This document shows, in pieces, positions 33,822 through 43,263 of a stretch of 45,918 nt of DNA. This DNA comes from Vreelandella olivaria. Lineage in GTDB: Bacteria > Pseudomonadota > Gammaproteobacteria > Pseudomonadales > Halomonadaceae. A program made the translations under genes and the position numbers. Under the pieces are notes generated by a model. The model did no database searches. It saw only the letters and a program-made list of their open reading frames with translations, and had not been told where the DNA came from. How positions within the stretch are numbered: position 1 is the first letter of the stretch; every line of letters starts with the position of its first letter. The DNA is taken from assembly GCF_023507745.1 (NCBI RefSeq), contig NZ_JALPZO010000124.1, forward strand, positions 1-45,918, read 5' to 3'.

Positions 33822-36800
33822 TGCACCTGTTCGCCGCCAAGCCAGGAGGCTTTGTTGATGATGAAGGCATTATCGACCTGCAACAAAGCCCTGCCGATAT
33901 CATCATTATGTCCGCCGCCGATAGTAATTTATCGGCACTGGCACAGGCGGCTGATCGACTGGGGGAGGGGTTTCCTTCGGTTCGGCTGGCGAACTGGATG
34001 AACCTTGTTAAGCCCGCAGCCTTCGATCTTTACGACGATCGGGTGCTTGAAAAAGCCCGGTTAGTGATTGTTTCGCTATTGGGGGGCTCGGGCTACTGGC
34101 AGTACGGCTATGAACGTTTGCTGGCCTGGCAAGAAGCCAAAGCAGGGCGCCAGTTGATTATAGTCCCTGGTTGCGATGCGCCGGACGATGCCCTGCTGAA
34201 TAGCTCCAGTATCCCCTATGAATCAGCCTACCGAGTGTGGCGCTACCTTAGAGAAGGCGGTGTCAATAATGCCGAGCAGCTATTGCGCTTTGTCGGCAGT
34301 GAGTGTCTGGCACTGGATGGCCAGTGGCTGGAACCAAAAATCATCCCATCAGCGGTGATATATGCCCCTCAAGCCGGTCGGCACGCGGCCAGTTTAAATG
34401 AGTGGCAGGCGCAGCGCGTAGCTGGTCGCCCGGTTTGCCTGCTGCTTTTCTATCGCAGTCACCTCCAGGGCGGTAATACGGCGGTGCCGGATGGCATGAT
34501 GGCAGCGCTCAAAGCCCAGGGCCTTGAGCCGTTAGCCGTGGCCGTAGCGTCTTTGAAAGAGGGCCCCTGTATTGCGTTTATCAATCATCTGATTGAGCAA
34601 ACCGGTGCGGTACTTGTGGTAAATACCACCAGTTTTGCTGTGAACCACAATGCTGACGGGCTGGATGCCATGGGCGACGATCTGCCCGATAGCCTGTTTG
34701 TAGGCCGCCCCGTAGTGCTGCAGGCCATTCTTGCCAGTAGTACAGCCGAGGATTGGCAGACGATGGCCGCCGGGCTACATAGCCGGGATGTGGCGATGCA
34801 GGTGGTACTACCTGAAATGGATGGGCGCATCATTACCCGTGCGATCGGGTTTAAAGCTGAAGCTCACTATAACGCCCGCTGTCAGCTCTCCGTAACGCAT
34901 CACACCCTGTACCCAGAGCGCGCTACCTTTGTGGCCAAGCTGGCCCGGCGGTTTTGCGATTTGCGCCTAAAACCGAATACCGATAAGCGTATTGCGTTGG
35001 TAATGGCAAACTACCCCAACCGTGATGGGCGTATTGGTAATGGGGTAGGGCTGGATACCCCCGCCTCCACCCTGCATATTTTAAATGCACTGGCGGATGC
35101 GCATTACCCGCTAACGGATTTGCCAGCCAGCGGCGATGAGCTGATTCGATTGCTGCAAGGGACGATAACCAACGACCACGCCAGCCTGGATCAGCGAGGC
35201 TGCTGGCAGAGCATCAGTGTTGATGAGTATCTTGTCTGGTTTAGAACCTTACCCGTCGCGCTCCAGGAAACCGTATGGACTCGCTGGGGAGCACCCACGG
35301 AAGACCCCAAGTGCCGCCACGGGCGGCTGATGATTGCTGGCATTCGTTTGGGCGAAACCTTTGTGGGTATTCAGCCTGAACGGGATTTCATTGATGACCT
35401 CTCCCAGTCCTATCACGATATGGAGTTGGCACCACCCCATAGTTATCTGGCGTTTTATCTCTGGCTACGGGAACATTATCAGGTGGATGCCATTATTCAC
35501 GTAGGCAAGCACGGTAATTTGGAGTGGCTGCCGGGTAAAAGCACCGCCTTAAGCGCCAACTGCTGGCCGGATATTGCACTTGGGCCAATGCCGCATTTCT
35601 ACCCGTTTATCGTCAATGATCCCGGTGAAGGTGCCCAGGCCAAGCGCAGAAGCCATGCCGTGATTATTGACCACCTGATGCCGCCTCTGGCGCGTGCTGA
35701 GCTTTATGGCCCCATGGCAGAGCTTGAAGCCCTCACTGATGAGTATTATCAAGCACTGGATATGGACCCACGGCGAGAGTCGCTGATTCGCCAGCAGATT
35801 TTAGATCACCTGCGGCAAACGGGGATTGATCAGGAACTTGCTCAGAAAGTTGGCAATAAGCCGGATGGCTGCCGCGATGATGCCGAGATTCTTAACGAGC
35901 TGGATACCTACCTTTGCGATATTAAAGAGTCGCAAATACGCCATGGCCTGCATGTGCTGGGCACCTTGCCAGTTCAGGAGAAGCTGGCGGGTACACTGGT
36001 GGCGCTATTAAGGCTGCCCAGGGGAGAAGCCATCGCCCAACGTGGCCTGCTACATAACCTTGCCTGCGACCTTGGTTTGTCAGGTTGGGATGCTAAGCAG
36101 CCTGCCTTTGACCCGCTGGCAGCGGGGAGTGAAATGTGGCAAGGCCCAAAGCCGCCTGTATTGGTAAAACAGCTGGATAGCCATTGGCGAACCGCCGCTG
36201 ATACCCGCGAACGCCTGGAGTTGCTGGCTCAGCAATTAGTGGCGGAGTACGTGCTGGCTCCGGGTAGCTTGGATGAGTTGACAGTCGGTTATCCCGCCAC
36301 CGCAGCGCAACTGCGTTATGCCCGTGAGCACCTCTGGGTTGCCATGCAGCGTGGCGTGAAGATGGAGATTCAGTCGCTACTGGATGGGCTTGAGGGAAAA
36401 TTTGTTCCCCCTGGCCCCAGTGGTGCCCCCAGCCGGGGGCGACTGGATACGCTACCCACCGGGCGCAATTTCTTTAGCGTAGACAACCGCTCAATTCCAT
36501 CCCCCGCAGCCTGGGCGTTGGGGGAGAAGTCGGCCCAGGCATTTATTGAACGCTACCTGCAGGATAACGGTGATTTCCCACGCAGGTTGGGGTTATCCAT
36601 ATGGGGCACCGCCACCATGCGTACCGGTGGTGACGACATTGCCCAGGCTTTTGCTCTGATGGGGGTTCGCCCGCGATGGTCGCTGGGTTCCCAACGGGTG
36701 ATCGATTTTGAAGTGATTCCCTCCATGTTGCTTAACCGCCCCAGGGTCGATGTCACCTTGCGTGTTTCTGGGTTCTTCCGCGATGCCTTTCCCAATGTTA

Positions 36801-37675
36801 TCCGCTTGTTTGATGCCGCGGTGCAGGCGGTTGCCGAATATGCCGAACCGGGTGATAGCAACACTATCCGCACGGCAGTATTAGCCCGGCAACATGCCCT
36901 GGAAGCACAGGGTGTTACGCCCATGCAGGCCGCCCAGCAGGCGCGCTATCGTATTTTTGGCAGTAAGCCGGGGGAGTATGGCTCCGGTGTGAATCGGCTA
37001 ATTGAAAATCGTACCTGGGAGTCTGCCGATGATTTGGCAGAAGCCTATCTGGGCGCTGGTGGCTACGCTTACGGGCAGTTTGATGAATCGGGGACTGCCG
37101 CCCGCGGCGCATTTGAGCAACAGCTCAAAGCGCTGGATGCCGTGATGCAAAACCAGGATAACCGCGAGCACGATATTCTCGACGCTAACAGTTACTACGC
37201 CTTTCAGGGCGGCATGGCCAATGCCAGCCGCTCATTGAGCGGGCACACACCCAGCCTTTATCATGCCGACCACGCCAATCCGGCTGCGCCCAGAATTCGC
37301 ACGCTGAAAGAAGAGCTGGCCAGGGTGATTCGTTCGCGAGTGCTTAACCCTAAATGGATTAACGCCATGCGTGAACATGGCTATAAAGGCGCCTTCGAGA
37401 TGGCAGCCACGGTGGACTACCTGTTCGCCTACGACGCCACCACTGACCTGGTCGCCGACTACCAGTACGCCCAGGTAAGCGAAGCGTTGGTGTTGGATAG
37501 AGCCAACCAGCAGTTTCTCCGTGAACATAACCCGGCAGCGCTGGAGGAGATGGTCGAACGGTTGCTGGAAGCGGCTCAACGCGGGATGTGGCAACACCCT
37601 GGTGAGCAGAGGCAAACATTGCAAGAGCTGTTGCTGGACATTGATGAAGCCAAGGAGGTTGCAAGCCATGCCTGA
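33821..37675 (+). CDS. cobN: Cobaltochelatase large subunit
   Basis: Inserts cobalt into hydrogenobyrinic acid a,c-diamide with an ATPase partner. The 1284-residue CobN/BchH-family protein shows MANYPNRDGRIGNGVGLDTPAST, the YLAFYLWLREHYQVDAIIHVGKHGNLEWLPGKS block around residues 545-575, a C-terminal GNFF-like TGRNFFSVDNRSIPSPAAW, LSIWGTATMRTGGDDIAQAFALMGVRPRW and VDVTLRVSGFFRDAFPNVI. Length is normal. It overlaps cobG by 8 nt. Its partners are inferred to be the fused ChlI/ChlD protein at 29058 and CobW. Confidence 0.97.
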   Translation: MHLFAAKPGGFVDDEGIIDLQQSPADIIIMSAADSNLSALAQAADRLGEGFPSVRLANWMNLVKPAAFDLYDDRVLEKARLVIVSLLGGSGYWQYGYERLLAWQEAKAGRQLIIVPGCDAPDDALLNSSSIPYESAYRVWRYLREGGVNNAEQLLRFVGSECLALDGQWLEPKIIPSAVIYAPQAGRHAASLNEWQAQRVAGRPVCLLLFYRSHLQGGNTAVPDGMMAALKAQGLEPLAVAVASLKEGPCIAFINHLIEQTGAVLVVNTTSFAVNHNADGLDAMGDDLPDSLFVGRPVVLQAILASSTAEDWQTMAAGLHSRDVAMQVVLPEMDGRIITRAIGFKAEAHYNARCQLSVTHHTLYPERATFVAKLARRFCDLRLKPNTDKRIALVMANYPNRDGRIGNGVGLDTPASTLHILNALADAHYPLTDLPASGDELIRLLQGTITNDHASLDQRGCWQSISVDEYLVWFRTLPVALQETVWTRWGAPTEDPKCRHGRLMIAGIRLGETFVGIQPERDFIDDLSQSYHDMELAPPHSYLAFYLWLREHYQVDAIIHVGKHGNLEWLPGKSTALSANCWPDIALGPMPHFYPFIVNDPGEGAQAKRRSHAVIIDHLMPPLARAELYGPMAELEALTDEYYQALDMDPRRESLIRQQILDHLRQTGIDQELAQKVGNKPDGCRDDAEILNELDTYLCDIKESQIRHGLHVLGTLPVQEKLAGTLVALLRLPRGEAIAQRGLLHNLACDLGLSGWDAKQPAFDPLAAGSEMWQGPKPPVLVKQLDSHWRTAADTRERLELLAQQLVAEYVLAPGSLDELTVGYPATAAQLRYAREHLWVAMQRGVKMEIQSLLDGLEGKFVPPGPSGAPSRGRLDTLPTGRNFFSVDNRSIPSPAAWALGEKSAQAFIERYLQDNGDFPRRLGLSIWGTATMRTGGDDIAQAFALMGVRPRWSLGSQRVIDFEVIPSMLLNRPRVDVTLRVSGFFRDAFPNVIRLFDAAVQAVAEYAEPGDSNTIRTAVLARQHALEAQGVTPMQAAQQARYRIFGSKPGEYGSGVNRLIENRTWESADDLAEAYLGAGGYAYGQFDESGTAARGAFEQQLKALDAVMQNQDNREHDILDANSYYAFQGGMANASRSLSGHTPSLYHADHANPAAPRIRTLKEELARVIRSRVLNPKWINAMREHGYKGAFEMAATVDYLFAYDATTDLVADYQYAQVSEALVLDRANQQFLREHNPAALEEMVERLLEAAQRGMWQHPGEQRQTLQELLLDIDEAKEVASHA

Positions 37676-38819
37676 GCGCCCACATATCAAAGGCTGGTGC
37701 CCTGGGGCATGGCGGCCCATGGCAACCGGGGATGGGTTGTTGGTGCGTGTGCGCCCGCCACTGGGGGAGCTGTCTCGCGCCCAGGTGTTGGCAATGTGCG
37801 ATGCTGCGGATACCTATGGCAATGGTTTGATAGAGCTGACCAGCCGGGCCAATATTCAGTTGCGGGGTAGCTCGGAAAGTAGCTGGCCTGATTTAATGGC
37901 TTTTCTGGTGGAAAGTGCCCTGGTTGATGCCAACCCAGAGGCGGAACGCCAGCCGCAATGTATGTATGTTCCCGACTGGCAAGTGGGCGACCAGACTCAT
38001 ACGCTTGCCCGCTTAGTGCAAGCAAGAGGGAAAGAAATTGCCTCTATGCCCGCTAAAGTGGGTATCGCCATTGATACCGGCGATGCACCGGTACTTGGTG
38101 ATGCCGCTGCCGATTTTCGTATAGAGCGGTCGAGGGAGGGCGATTTGCTGGTGCGTACCGAGGGGTACGATGCAGGCACGCCGGTTAGCTCACCCGAGGC
38201 CGCCGTTGAACAGCTTATACGCCTCACACACTGGTTTGTAGCAAGCGGAGGAAGGGAGGCCGGTCGGATGCGGCGGCACAGGGAACCTCTTCCCGAGTGG
38301 GCGCCCGCCATCAAGTCTCCTGCTCCAGCTGGACCCCGACTGGCGCTTGGAAAACATGAGTCAGGCATGGTGTATGGCTTACCTTTTGGCCGCGCGCCCG
38401 CTGCCGCATGGCGTGCCGCAGTGGCATCTAACGCTGTTACCCACATGCGGGTAACGCCATGGCGGCGCTTGCTGGTGAAAGGCGCTGACTCGCCATCAGT
38501 TAACGGGTTAATCAGTGATGATCAGGATAAACGCTTGTTGATGGATGTGTGTCCTGGAGCCCCTTACTGTGCACAGGCCAGTGTTGCAACCCAGCCACTG
38601 GCCGAGCGCATGAGTGGTCTGATTGAAAATACCGTGCATATATCCGGGTGTGCTAAAGGATGTGCCCGCCAGAGCCCCTCAGCGGTGTGTTTGGTCGGCC
38701 ATTCAGGAACATTTAATCTTATCGTCAACGGCTGTGTCAGCAGCACACCCGTTCAGACGGGCCTTAGCGAAGCTAAGGTGCTTGCCTATTTGGAGAGTTT
38801 GGGTGACCTATCGCTATGA
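37668..38819 (+). CDS. cobG: Precorrin-3B synthase (oxygen-dependent monooxygenase)
   Basis: Oxidises precorrin-3A to precorrin-3B with O2, the hallmark step of aerobic cobalamin synthesis. The 383-residue nitrite/sulfite-reductase-like protein has the ferredoxin-like start GDGLLVRVRPPLGEL, the LTSRANIQLRG segment, and 4Fe-4S ligands Cys295 and Cys301 (VCPGAPYC), Cys328 and Cys332 (GCAKGCA). I chose the ATG at 37668, eight bases inside cobN; longer open frame upstream is a shadow of cobN. It overlaps cobH by 17 nt. Confidence 0.95.
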   Translation: MPERPHIKGWCPGAWRPMATGDGLLVRVRPPLGELSRAQVLAMCDAADTYGNGLIELTSRANIQLRGSSESSWPDLMAFLVESALVDANPEAERQPQCMYVPDWQVGDQTHTLARLVQARGKEIASMPAKVGIAIDTGDAPVLGDAAADFRIERSREGDLLVRTEGYDAGTPVSSPEAAVEQLIRLTHWFVASGGREAGRMRRHREPLPEWAPAIKSPAPAGPRLALGKHESGMVYGLPFGRAPAAAWRAAVASNAVTHMRVTPWRRLLVKGADSPSVNGLISDDQDKRLLMDVCPGAPYCAQASVATQPLAERMSGLIENTVHISGCAKGCARQSPSAVCLVGHSGTFNLIVNGCVSSTPVQTGLSEAKVLAYLESLGDLSL

Positions 38820-39432
38820 AACCAGCGGCCCGGCAATCTACCGGGAATCTTTTGCGATTATTCGCCGCGAAGCTGAGCTAAGCCGCTTCTCTCCTGAAGA
38901 GGAACCGGTGGCAGTGCGTATGATTCACGCCGCTGGCCTAGTTGAACTGGCGGCACATATCCATTTTCAAGGGGATGTGGTGAGCCGGGCGCGGGCAGCG
39001 TTAGAGCAAGGGGCACCTGTTCTGTGTGATGCGCGAATGGTCTCGGAAGGCATTACCCGCAAGCGCTTGCCCGCCAATAACCAGGTGATCTGCACACTGC
39101 ACGATGAGAGCGTTCCTGGCCTGGCTCAAGAGATGGGCAATACCCGCTCGGCGGCAGCGCTAGCGTTATGGCGGCCCTATCTTGAGGGAGCGGTCGTTGC
39201 TATTGGTAATGCACCCACTGCTCTGTTTTACCTGCTCAATATGCTGGAAGAGCCCGGCTGTCCGCGCCCGGCCGCTATCATCGGCTGCCCTGTAGGCTTT
39301 GTGGGGGCCGCTGAATCCAAAGAAGCACTGTGGGAAAACCATCACATACCCAGCTGTATCGTTCGTGGCCGTTTGGGAGGCAGCGCGGTCACGGTAGCAG
39401 CCATTAACGCCATGGCGGATCGTGTGGAATGA
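38803..39432 (+). CDS. cobH: Precorrin-8X methylmutase
   Basis: Moves the C11 methyl to C12, giving hydrogenobyrinic acid. The 209-residue protein has the catalytic His42 in RMIHAAGLVELAAHI, the CDARMVSEGITRKRLP motif, EMGNTRSAAALALW, AIGNAPTALFYLLNML and the terminal RGRLGGSAVTVAAINAMA. The GTG at 38803 has GGAG (38792-38795) seven bases before it and lies inside cobG. It ends with an ATGA overlap to cobI. Confidence 0.95.
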   Translation: MTYRYETSGPAIYRESFAIIRREAELSRFSPEEEPVAVRMIHAAGLVELAAHIHFQGDVVSRARAALEQGAPVLCDARMVSEGITRKRLPANNQVICTLHDESVPGLAQEMGNTRSAAALALWRPYLEGAVVAIGNAPTALFYLLNMLEEPGCPRPAAIIGCPVGFVGAAESKEALWENHHIPSCIVRGRLGGSAVTVAAINAMADRVE

Positions 39433-40154
39433 CTCAGGGGACCATTTATGGTGTCGGCCTGGGGCCGGGCAGCCAGGATTTAATGAGTGTCAGGGCCGAC
39501 CGGCTTGTTCGGCAGGCCACACATATCGCCTATTTTCGTAAAAAAGGCCGTGTGGGGCATGCCCGCAGTATCGTTGAGGGCTTGATAGCCACTGATGTCA
39601 TCGAACTGCCCATGGAGTATCCCATTACCACCGAAATTCCAGTTGATGACCCACATTACAATGCACAGCTCTCCGTTTTCTATGAGCAGAGCGTTGCGCA
39701 ACTGATCGAGATGGCGAATGCAGGGTGCGATGTAGTGGTGCTGTGTGAAGGCGACCCCTTCTTTTATGGCTCTTTTATGCATCTTTATACGCGGCTATTA
39801 ACCCGAGTGCCGGTTTCAGTGGTACCGGGGATTACCGGTATGTCGGCTGCCTGGACAGCGACTGGCCTGCCGATTACCTGGGGCGACGATATCATGACCG
39901 TGCTGGTGGGCACGCTATCCGAGCAGACACTGGCTGCCCATATTGCCCAGACCGATGCGCTGGTGGTCATGAAGATTGGCCGTAATTTAAACAAGTTGCG
40001 CCGTGCGCTGGCCCAGACTGGCAGAGAGGGCGAGGCGTGGCTGATTGAGTACGCTGCCATGACTCAACAACGGGTGCGGCCACTGTGTGAAGTGGGTGAA
40101 AGTGTTCCCTACTTCTCTATTCTACTGATTCACGGCAACGGGAGGCGCCCATGA
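39429..40154 (+). CDS. cobI: Precorrin-2 C(20)-methyltransferase
   Basis: S-adenosylmethionine-dependent methylation of precorrin-2 to precorrin-3A. The 241-residue tetrapyrrole methylase has the N-terminal GVGLGPGSQDLMSVRA, the YFRKKGR...HARSIV segment specific to CobI/CbiL, the VVLCEGDPFFYGSFMHLYTRL SAM loop and VVPGITGMSAAWTATGLPI. ATGA overlaps link it to cobH and cobJ. Confidence 0.95.
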   Translation: MTQGTIYGVGLGPGSQDLMSVRADRLVRQATHIAYFRKKGRVGHARSIVEGLIATDVIELPMEYPITTEIPVDDPHYNAQLSVFYEQSVAQLIEMANAGCDVVVLCEGDPFFYGSFMHLYTRLLTRVPVSVVPGITGMSAAWTATGLPITWGDDIMTVLVGTLSEQTLAAHIAQTDALVVMKIGRNLNKLRRALAQTGREGEAWLIEYAAMTQQRVRPLCEVGESVPYFSILLIHGNGRRP

Positions 40155-40903
40155 GTGGCTGGTTAAAAATTGTCGGCCTGGGACCCGGTGCGGACACCAT
40201 GATCACCCCCGAGGTGTCAGCCGCGCTTGCAAACGCCACCGATGTGGTTGGCTATATCCCCTATGTTAATCGGGTGGCTGCTCGGCCAGGGCTGGTGCGC
40301 CATCGCTCGGATAACCGCGAAGAGATCCACCGGGCTGAACACGCCTTGCAGTTAGCCCTGGCAGGGCACCGAGTGGTGGTGGTTTCCTCTGGGGACCCTG
40401 GGGTTTTTGCTATGGCCTCGGCTGTGTTTGAAGCGTTGGAGGCGGGTGATGCGCGTTGGTGTGACCTGGAGATCCAGGTGTTGCCGGGAATTTCTGCCAT
40501 GTTAGCCGCCAGTGCTCGGGCAGGCGCTCCGCTAGGGCATGATTTCTGCTGCATTAATCTGTCCGATAATCTTAAACCCTGGCAAGTGATCGAAAAGCGG
40601 CTGCGTCTGGCGGCGGAGGCCGATTTTGCCATGGCATTTTATAACCCACGTTCCAAGGCGCGACCCAGCGGCTTTGGGCGCACCCTCGATGTGCTGCGCG
40701 ATGTATGTGAGCCGGGACGGCTGATGATTTTTGCCAGGGCAGTTTCCACTCCGGAAGAAACGATCCGCGTGACGACGTTAGCAGAGGCAGAGCCGGAAAT
40801 GGCGGATATGCGCACACTGGTGATCGTGGGTTCTCAAAGTACACGACTGATCGAGAGAGAGGCGGGGCCGCTGGTATACACACCTCGTTCAGTGGTCAGC
40901 TGA
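40151..40903 (+). CDS. cobJ: Precorrin-3B C(17)-methyltransferase
   Basis: Methylates C17 and contracts the ring to give precorrin-4. The 250-residue tetrapyrrole methylase has VGLGPGADTMITPEV, the DVVGYIPYVNRV segment, RAEHALQLALAGHRVVVVSSGDPGVFAMASAVFE, LPGISAMLAASARAGAPLGHDFCCINLSD and FYNPRSKARP, all typical of CobJ/CbiH. It is the last plus-strand gene before inverted cobK. Only 17 bases separate their stop codons and no terminator is visible between them. Confidence 0.95.
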   Translation: MSGWLKIVGLGPGADTMITPEVSAALANATDVVGYIPYVNRVAARPGLVRHRSDNREEIHRAEHALQLALAGHRVVVVSSGDPGVFAMASAVFEALEAGDARWCDLEIQVLPGISAMLAASARAGAPLGHDFCCINLSDNLKPWQVIEKRLRLAAEADFAMAFYNPRSKARPSGFGRTLDVLRDVCEPGRLMIFARAVSTPEETIRVTTLAEAEPEMADMRTLVIVGSQSTRLIEREAGPLVYTPRSVVS

Positions 40904-40920
40904 AAACGGACACGCGCCTC

Positions 40921-41682
40921 TTAGGTAACGCTGGTTAGTCCATCAAGCGGGGCGTGGTGAAGCCAGGCAAGCACTTCATCAACGCTGTGAACATGGTAAC
41001 GGGATGGCAAGGTAGGGCGTTCGATCATGACCACCGGTATGCCGAGAGTGCGCGCAGCTTCCAGTTTTGAAGACGCACCACTCCCCCCAGCGTTTTTACA
41101 CACTAGCCGCTCGATACGCTGGCCCTTGAACAGAGCCAGGTCGCCTTCCGGTGTAAACGGGCCTCTATCAATGATGGTTGTAAAGTGGGCAAGGGGTGGT
41201 GGGGCATCAGGCGGGTCCACTAACCGGAGCACATAGTGGTGCTGGGGGTGTGTCGAAAAGGCGTGCAGGTGCATACGGCCAATCGCTAAAAATACCCGTT
41301 GTGGTTGGCCTGTTAAGCTGTTGACGGCCTCCTCAATACTGGCAACACAGTGCCAATTATCATTCAGTTCAGGCCGCCAGGCGGGGCGGGTAAGCGTGAT
41401 TAAGGCGACGTTGCTCTGCGCTGTTGCAGCAAGCGCATTACGGCTAATTTGCGCAGCGAACGGATGCGTGGCATCGACAATATGCGTGATACGCTCCTGG
41501 GCTAAAAATGCACCAAGCCCGGCAGCACCACCAAAGCCGCCAATGCGTGTCGGCAATGGCTGGGTTTTAGGCTTATTGACGCGCCCCGCATAGCTAAAGA
41601 TAGCGGGAATGCGGAGCTGGGCGAAGGCACTGGCCAGGGAGCTGGCTTCGGTGGTTCCCCCGAGAATCAGGACTTTGATCAT
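40921..41682 (-). CDS. cobK: Precorrin-6A reductase
   Basis: NADPH-dependent reduction of precorrin-6A to precorrin-6B. The 253-residue protein shows the dinucleotide-binding start MIKVLILGGTTEASSLA, HIVDATHPFAAQISRNA, RVFLAIGRMHLHAF, CKNAGGSGASSKLEAARTLGIPVVMIERP. It is the only inverted gene in the corrin operon. The ATG at 41682-41680 is the only usable start and shares two bases with the cobL ATG on the other strand. No good ribosome binding site precedes it. Longer open frame on this strand is antisense to cobL and is rejected. Confidence 0.95.
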   Translation of the reverse strand: MIKVLILGGTTEASSLASAFAQLRIPAIFSYAGRVNKPKTQPLPTRIGGFGGAAGLGAFLAQERITHIVDATHPFAAQISRNALAATAQSNVALITLTRPAWRPELNDNWHCVASIEEAVNSLTGQPQRVFLAIGRMHLHAFSTHPQHHYVLRLVDPPDAPPPLAHFTTIIDRGPFTPEGDLALFKGQRIERLVCKNAGGSGASSKLEAARTLGIPVVMIERPTLPSRYHVHSVDEVLAWLHHAPLDGLTSVT

Positions 41683-42889
41683 GGCTGAGGTTAACAAGGT
41701 TCCCTGGCTAACATTAGTGGGTTGGGGAGAGAGTGGCATAAAGGGGATGACGGCGGCAAGCCACCAGCGGCTGGCTAACGCCGAGGTGATTTTTGGAGCA
41801 CGCCGCCACCTGCGGCTTTTGCCGCCACTTGATGCCGAGATACACGAGTGGCCCGTACCCTTTGCTGATGGCATACCCGCACTATTGAGCCAGCGAGGCC
41901 GTCGGGTGGTTATGCTGGTCTCAAACGACCCTTTCTGGTTTGGGGCTGGCAGCATTCTGGCTCGGTATGTTGACTCAGGCGAGTGGCAGGCGCTGCCATT
42001 ACCTTCCACCTTTAGCCTGGCGGCAGCCCGGCTTGGCTGGCCGCTGGAGCGCTGCACCTGTCTTGGCTTGCACGCCAAGCCGCTGACCCGCATTCGGCCA
42101 TATCTGCATAAAGGCAGGCATTTACTGGTACTGGTAAGAGATGGTGAGGCAGTGGCTGAGCTTGCGGCACTTGTCGTTCGTTTAGGGTTTGCGGATTCCC
42201 AGTTTACCGTGCTTGAGTCGTTAGGCGGGGAGAATGAGCGCATTCGCCATATGCGTGCGGATGCAGTAATGCCAGCGCATATAGCGCACCCGGTGGCGGT
42301 AGGGCTTCAGGTAGCAGGGGCGGGGCCGGCCTTGCCAGTGTCGAATGGCCTTCCCGATGCGCTCTTTGAGCATGATGGCCAAATTACCAAGCGCCCCATT
42401 CGGGCCATCACGATGGCAACTTTAGCCCCCAGCCCTGGCGAGCGGCTATGGGATATCGGCATCGGCTCAGGCTCGGTCGCCATCGAGTGGTTGCTGGCCC
42501 ATTCGGATAACCAGGCTGTTGGTTTTGAACAACACCACGAACGCGCCGCGCGGGCGCTAAGTAATGCCGCCAGCCTGGGGGTTGATTGGCTTGATGTGAA
42601 CGTAGGCAACGTACCGGAGATACTTAATGATGCTCCACTACCTGATGCGGTCTTTATCGGCGGTGGGCTTTCCCAAGAACTGCTGGAATATTTATGGCAA
42701 CGCCTGCCCGCTGGCGTGCGCATAGTGGCGAATGCCGTCACGCTGGAGTCCGAGGCGCTGCTGGCACACTGGCACCAGCAAGTGGGCGGGGAGTTGCTGC
42801 GCTTTGAGCTGGCAAACGCTGTGCCCATCGGCCAGCGGCGTGGCTGGAAGGCCAGTTATCCGATTGTGCAGTGGAGTGTGATTCGATGA
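41681..42889 (+). CDS. cobL: Precorrin-6B C(5,15)-methyltransferase (decarboxylating)
   Basis: A 402-residue fusion of a CbiE-like N-terminal methylase (LTLVGWGESGIKGMTAASHQRL, VSNDPFWFGAGSILARYV) and a CbiT-like C-terminal methylase/decarboxylase with the SAM loop RLWDIGIGSGSVAIEWLLAH. It converts precorrin-6B to precorrin-8X. AGGA lies at 41669-41672 before the ATG. The start codon overlaps that of divergent cobK. It overlaps cobE by ATGA. Normal length for the fused form. Confidence 0.95.
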   Translation: MAEVNKVPWLTLVGWGESGIKGMTAASHQRLANAEVIFGARRHLRLLPPLDAEIHEWPVPFADGIPALLSQRGRRVVMLVSNDPFWFGAGSILARYVDSGEWQALPLPSTFSLAAARLGWPLERCTCLGLHAKPLTRIRPYLHKGRHLLVLVRDGEAVAELAALVVRLGFADSQFTVLESLGGENERIRHMRADAVMPAHIAHPVAVGLQVAGAGPALPVSNGLPDALFEHDGQITKRPIRAITMATLAPSPGERLWDIGIGSGSVAIEWLLAHSDNQAVGFEQHHERAARALSNAASLGVDWLDVNVGNVPEILNDAPLPDAVFIGGGLSQELLEYLWQRLPAGVRIVANAVTLESEALLAHWHQQVGGELLRFELANAVPIGQRRGWKASYPIVQWSVIR

Positions 42890-43263
42890 AAGTGGCAGGT
42901 TTTGGGTTTTGTCGAGGGGCGTCTGTCGCTTCGCTTGAGCAAGTGCTTGATCAGCTAGATGCACACTATGGCGCTATAGAGCGGCTTGCCGTTAGCCACT
43001 CCATGCGCCCTTTGGTGGAAGCGTTAGGGCAACTTCGCAACCTACAGGTGGTGGTTGTGAAGGATACCGAGCTGCCAAGTGTTGCGACGCTCACCCAATC
43101 TGCCTACAGCCTGAGCACCAAAGGCACCGGCAGCGTGGCGGAAGCTGTTGCACTCTTGGCAGCAGGCAACCATGCCGAGCTGCTTGGACCACGGATAATA
43201 TCGGCGGATCGAAAGGCCACCGTAGCGGTGGCACAGATTGCGGCAACAGGAGTGTGTGGATGA
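42886..43263 (+). CDS. cobE: CobE/CbiG C-terminal-like protein
   Basis: A 125-residue protein matching the C-terminal domain of CbiG, which stands alone as CobE in the aerobic pathway: [40 protein letters not shown] and [13 protein letters not shown]. Its exact biochemical role is not settled; it is needed for or aids corrin synthesis in Pseudomonas-type organisms. ATGA overlaps link it to cobL and cobM. Confidence 0.9.
   Translation: MKVAGFGFCRGASVASLEQVLDQLDAHYGAIERLAVSHSMRPLVEALGQLRNLQVVVVKDTELPSVATLTQSAYSLSTKGTGSVAEAVALLAAGNHAELLGPRIISADRKATVAVAQIAATGVCG

Noticed and set aside
41683..42243. N-terminal extension of cobK on the minus strand
   Set aside because: This part is antisense to cobL, has no CobK similarity, and the true reductase start (MIKVLILGGTTEA) is at 41682.
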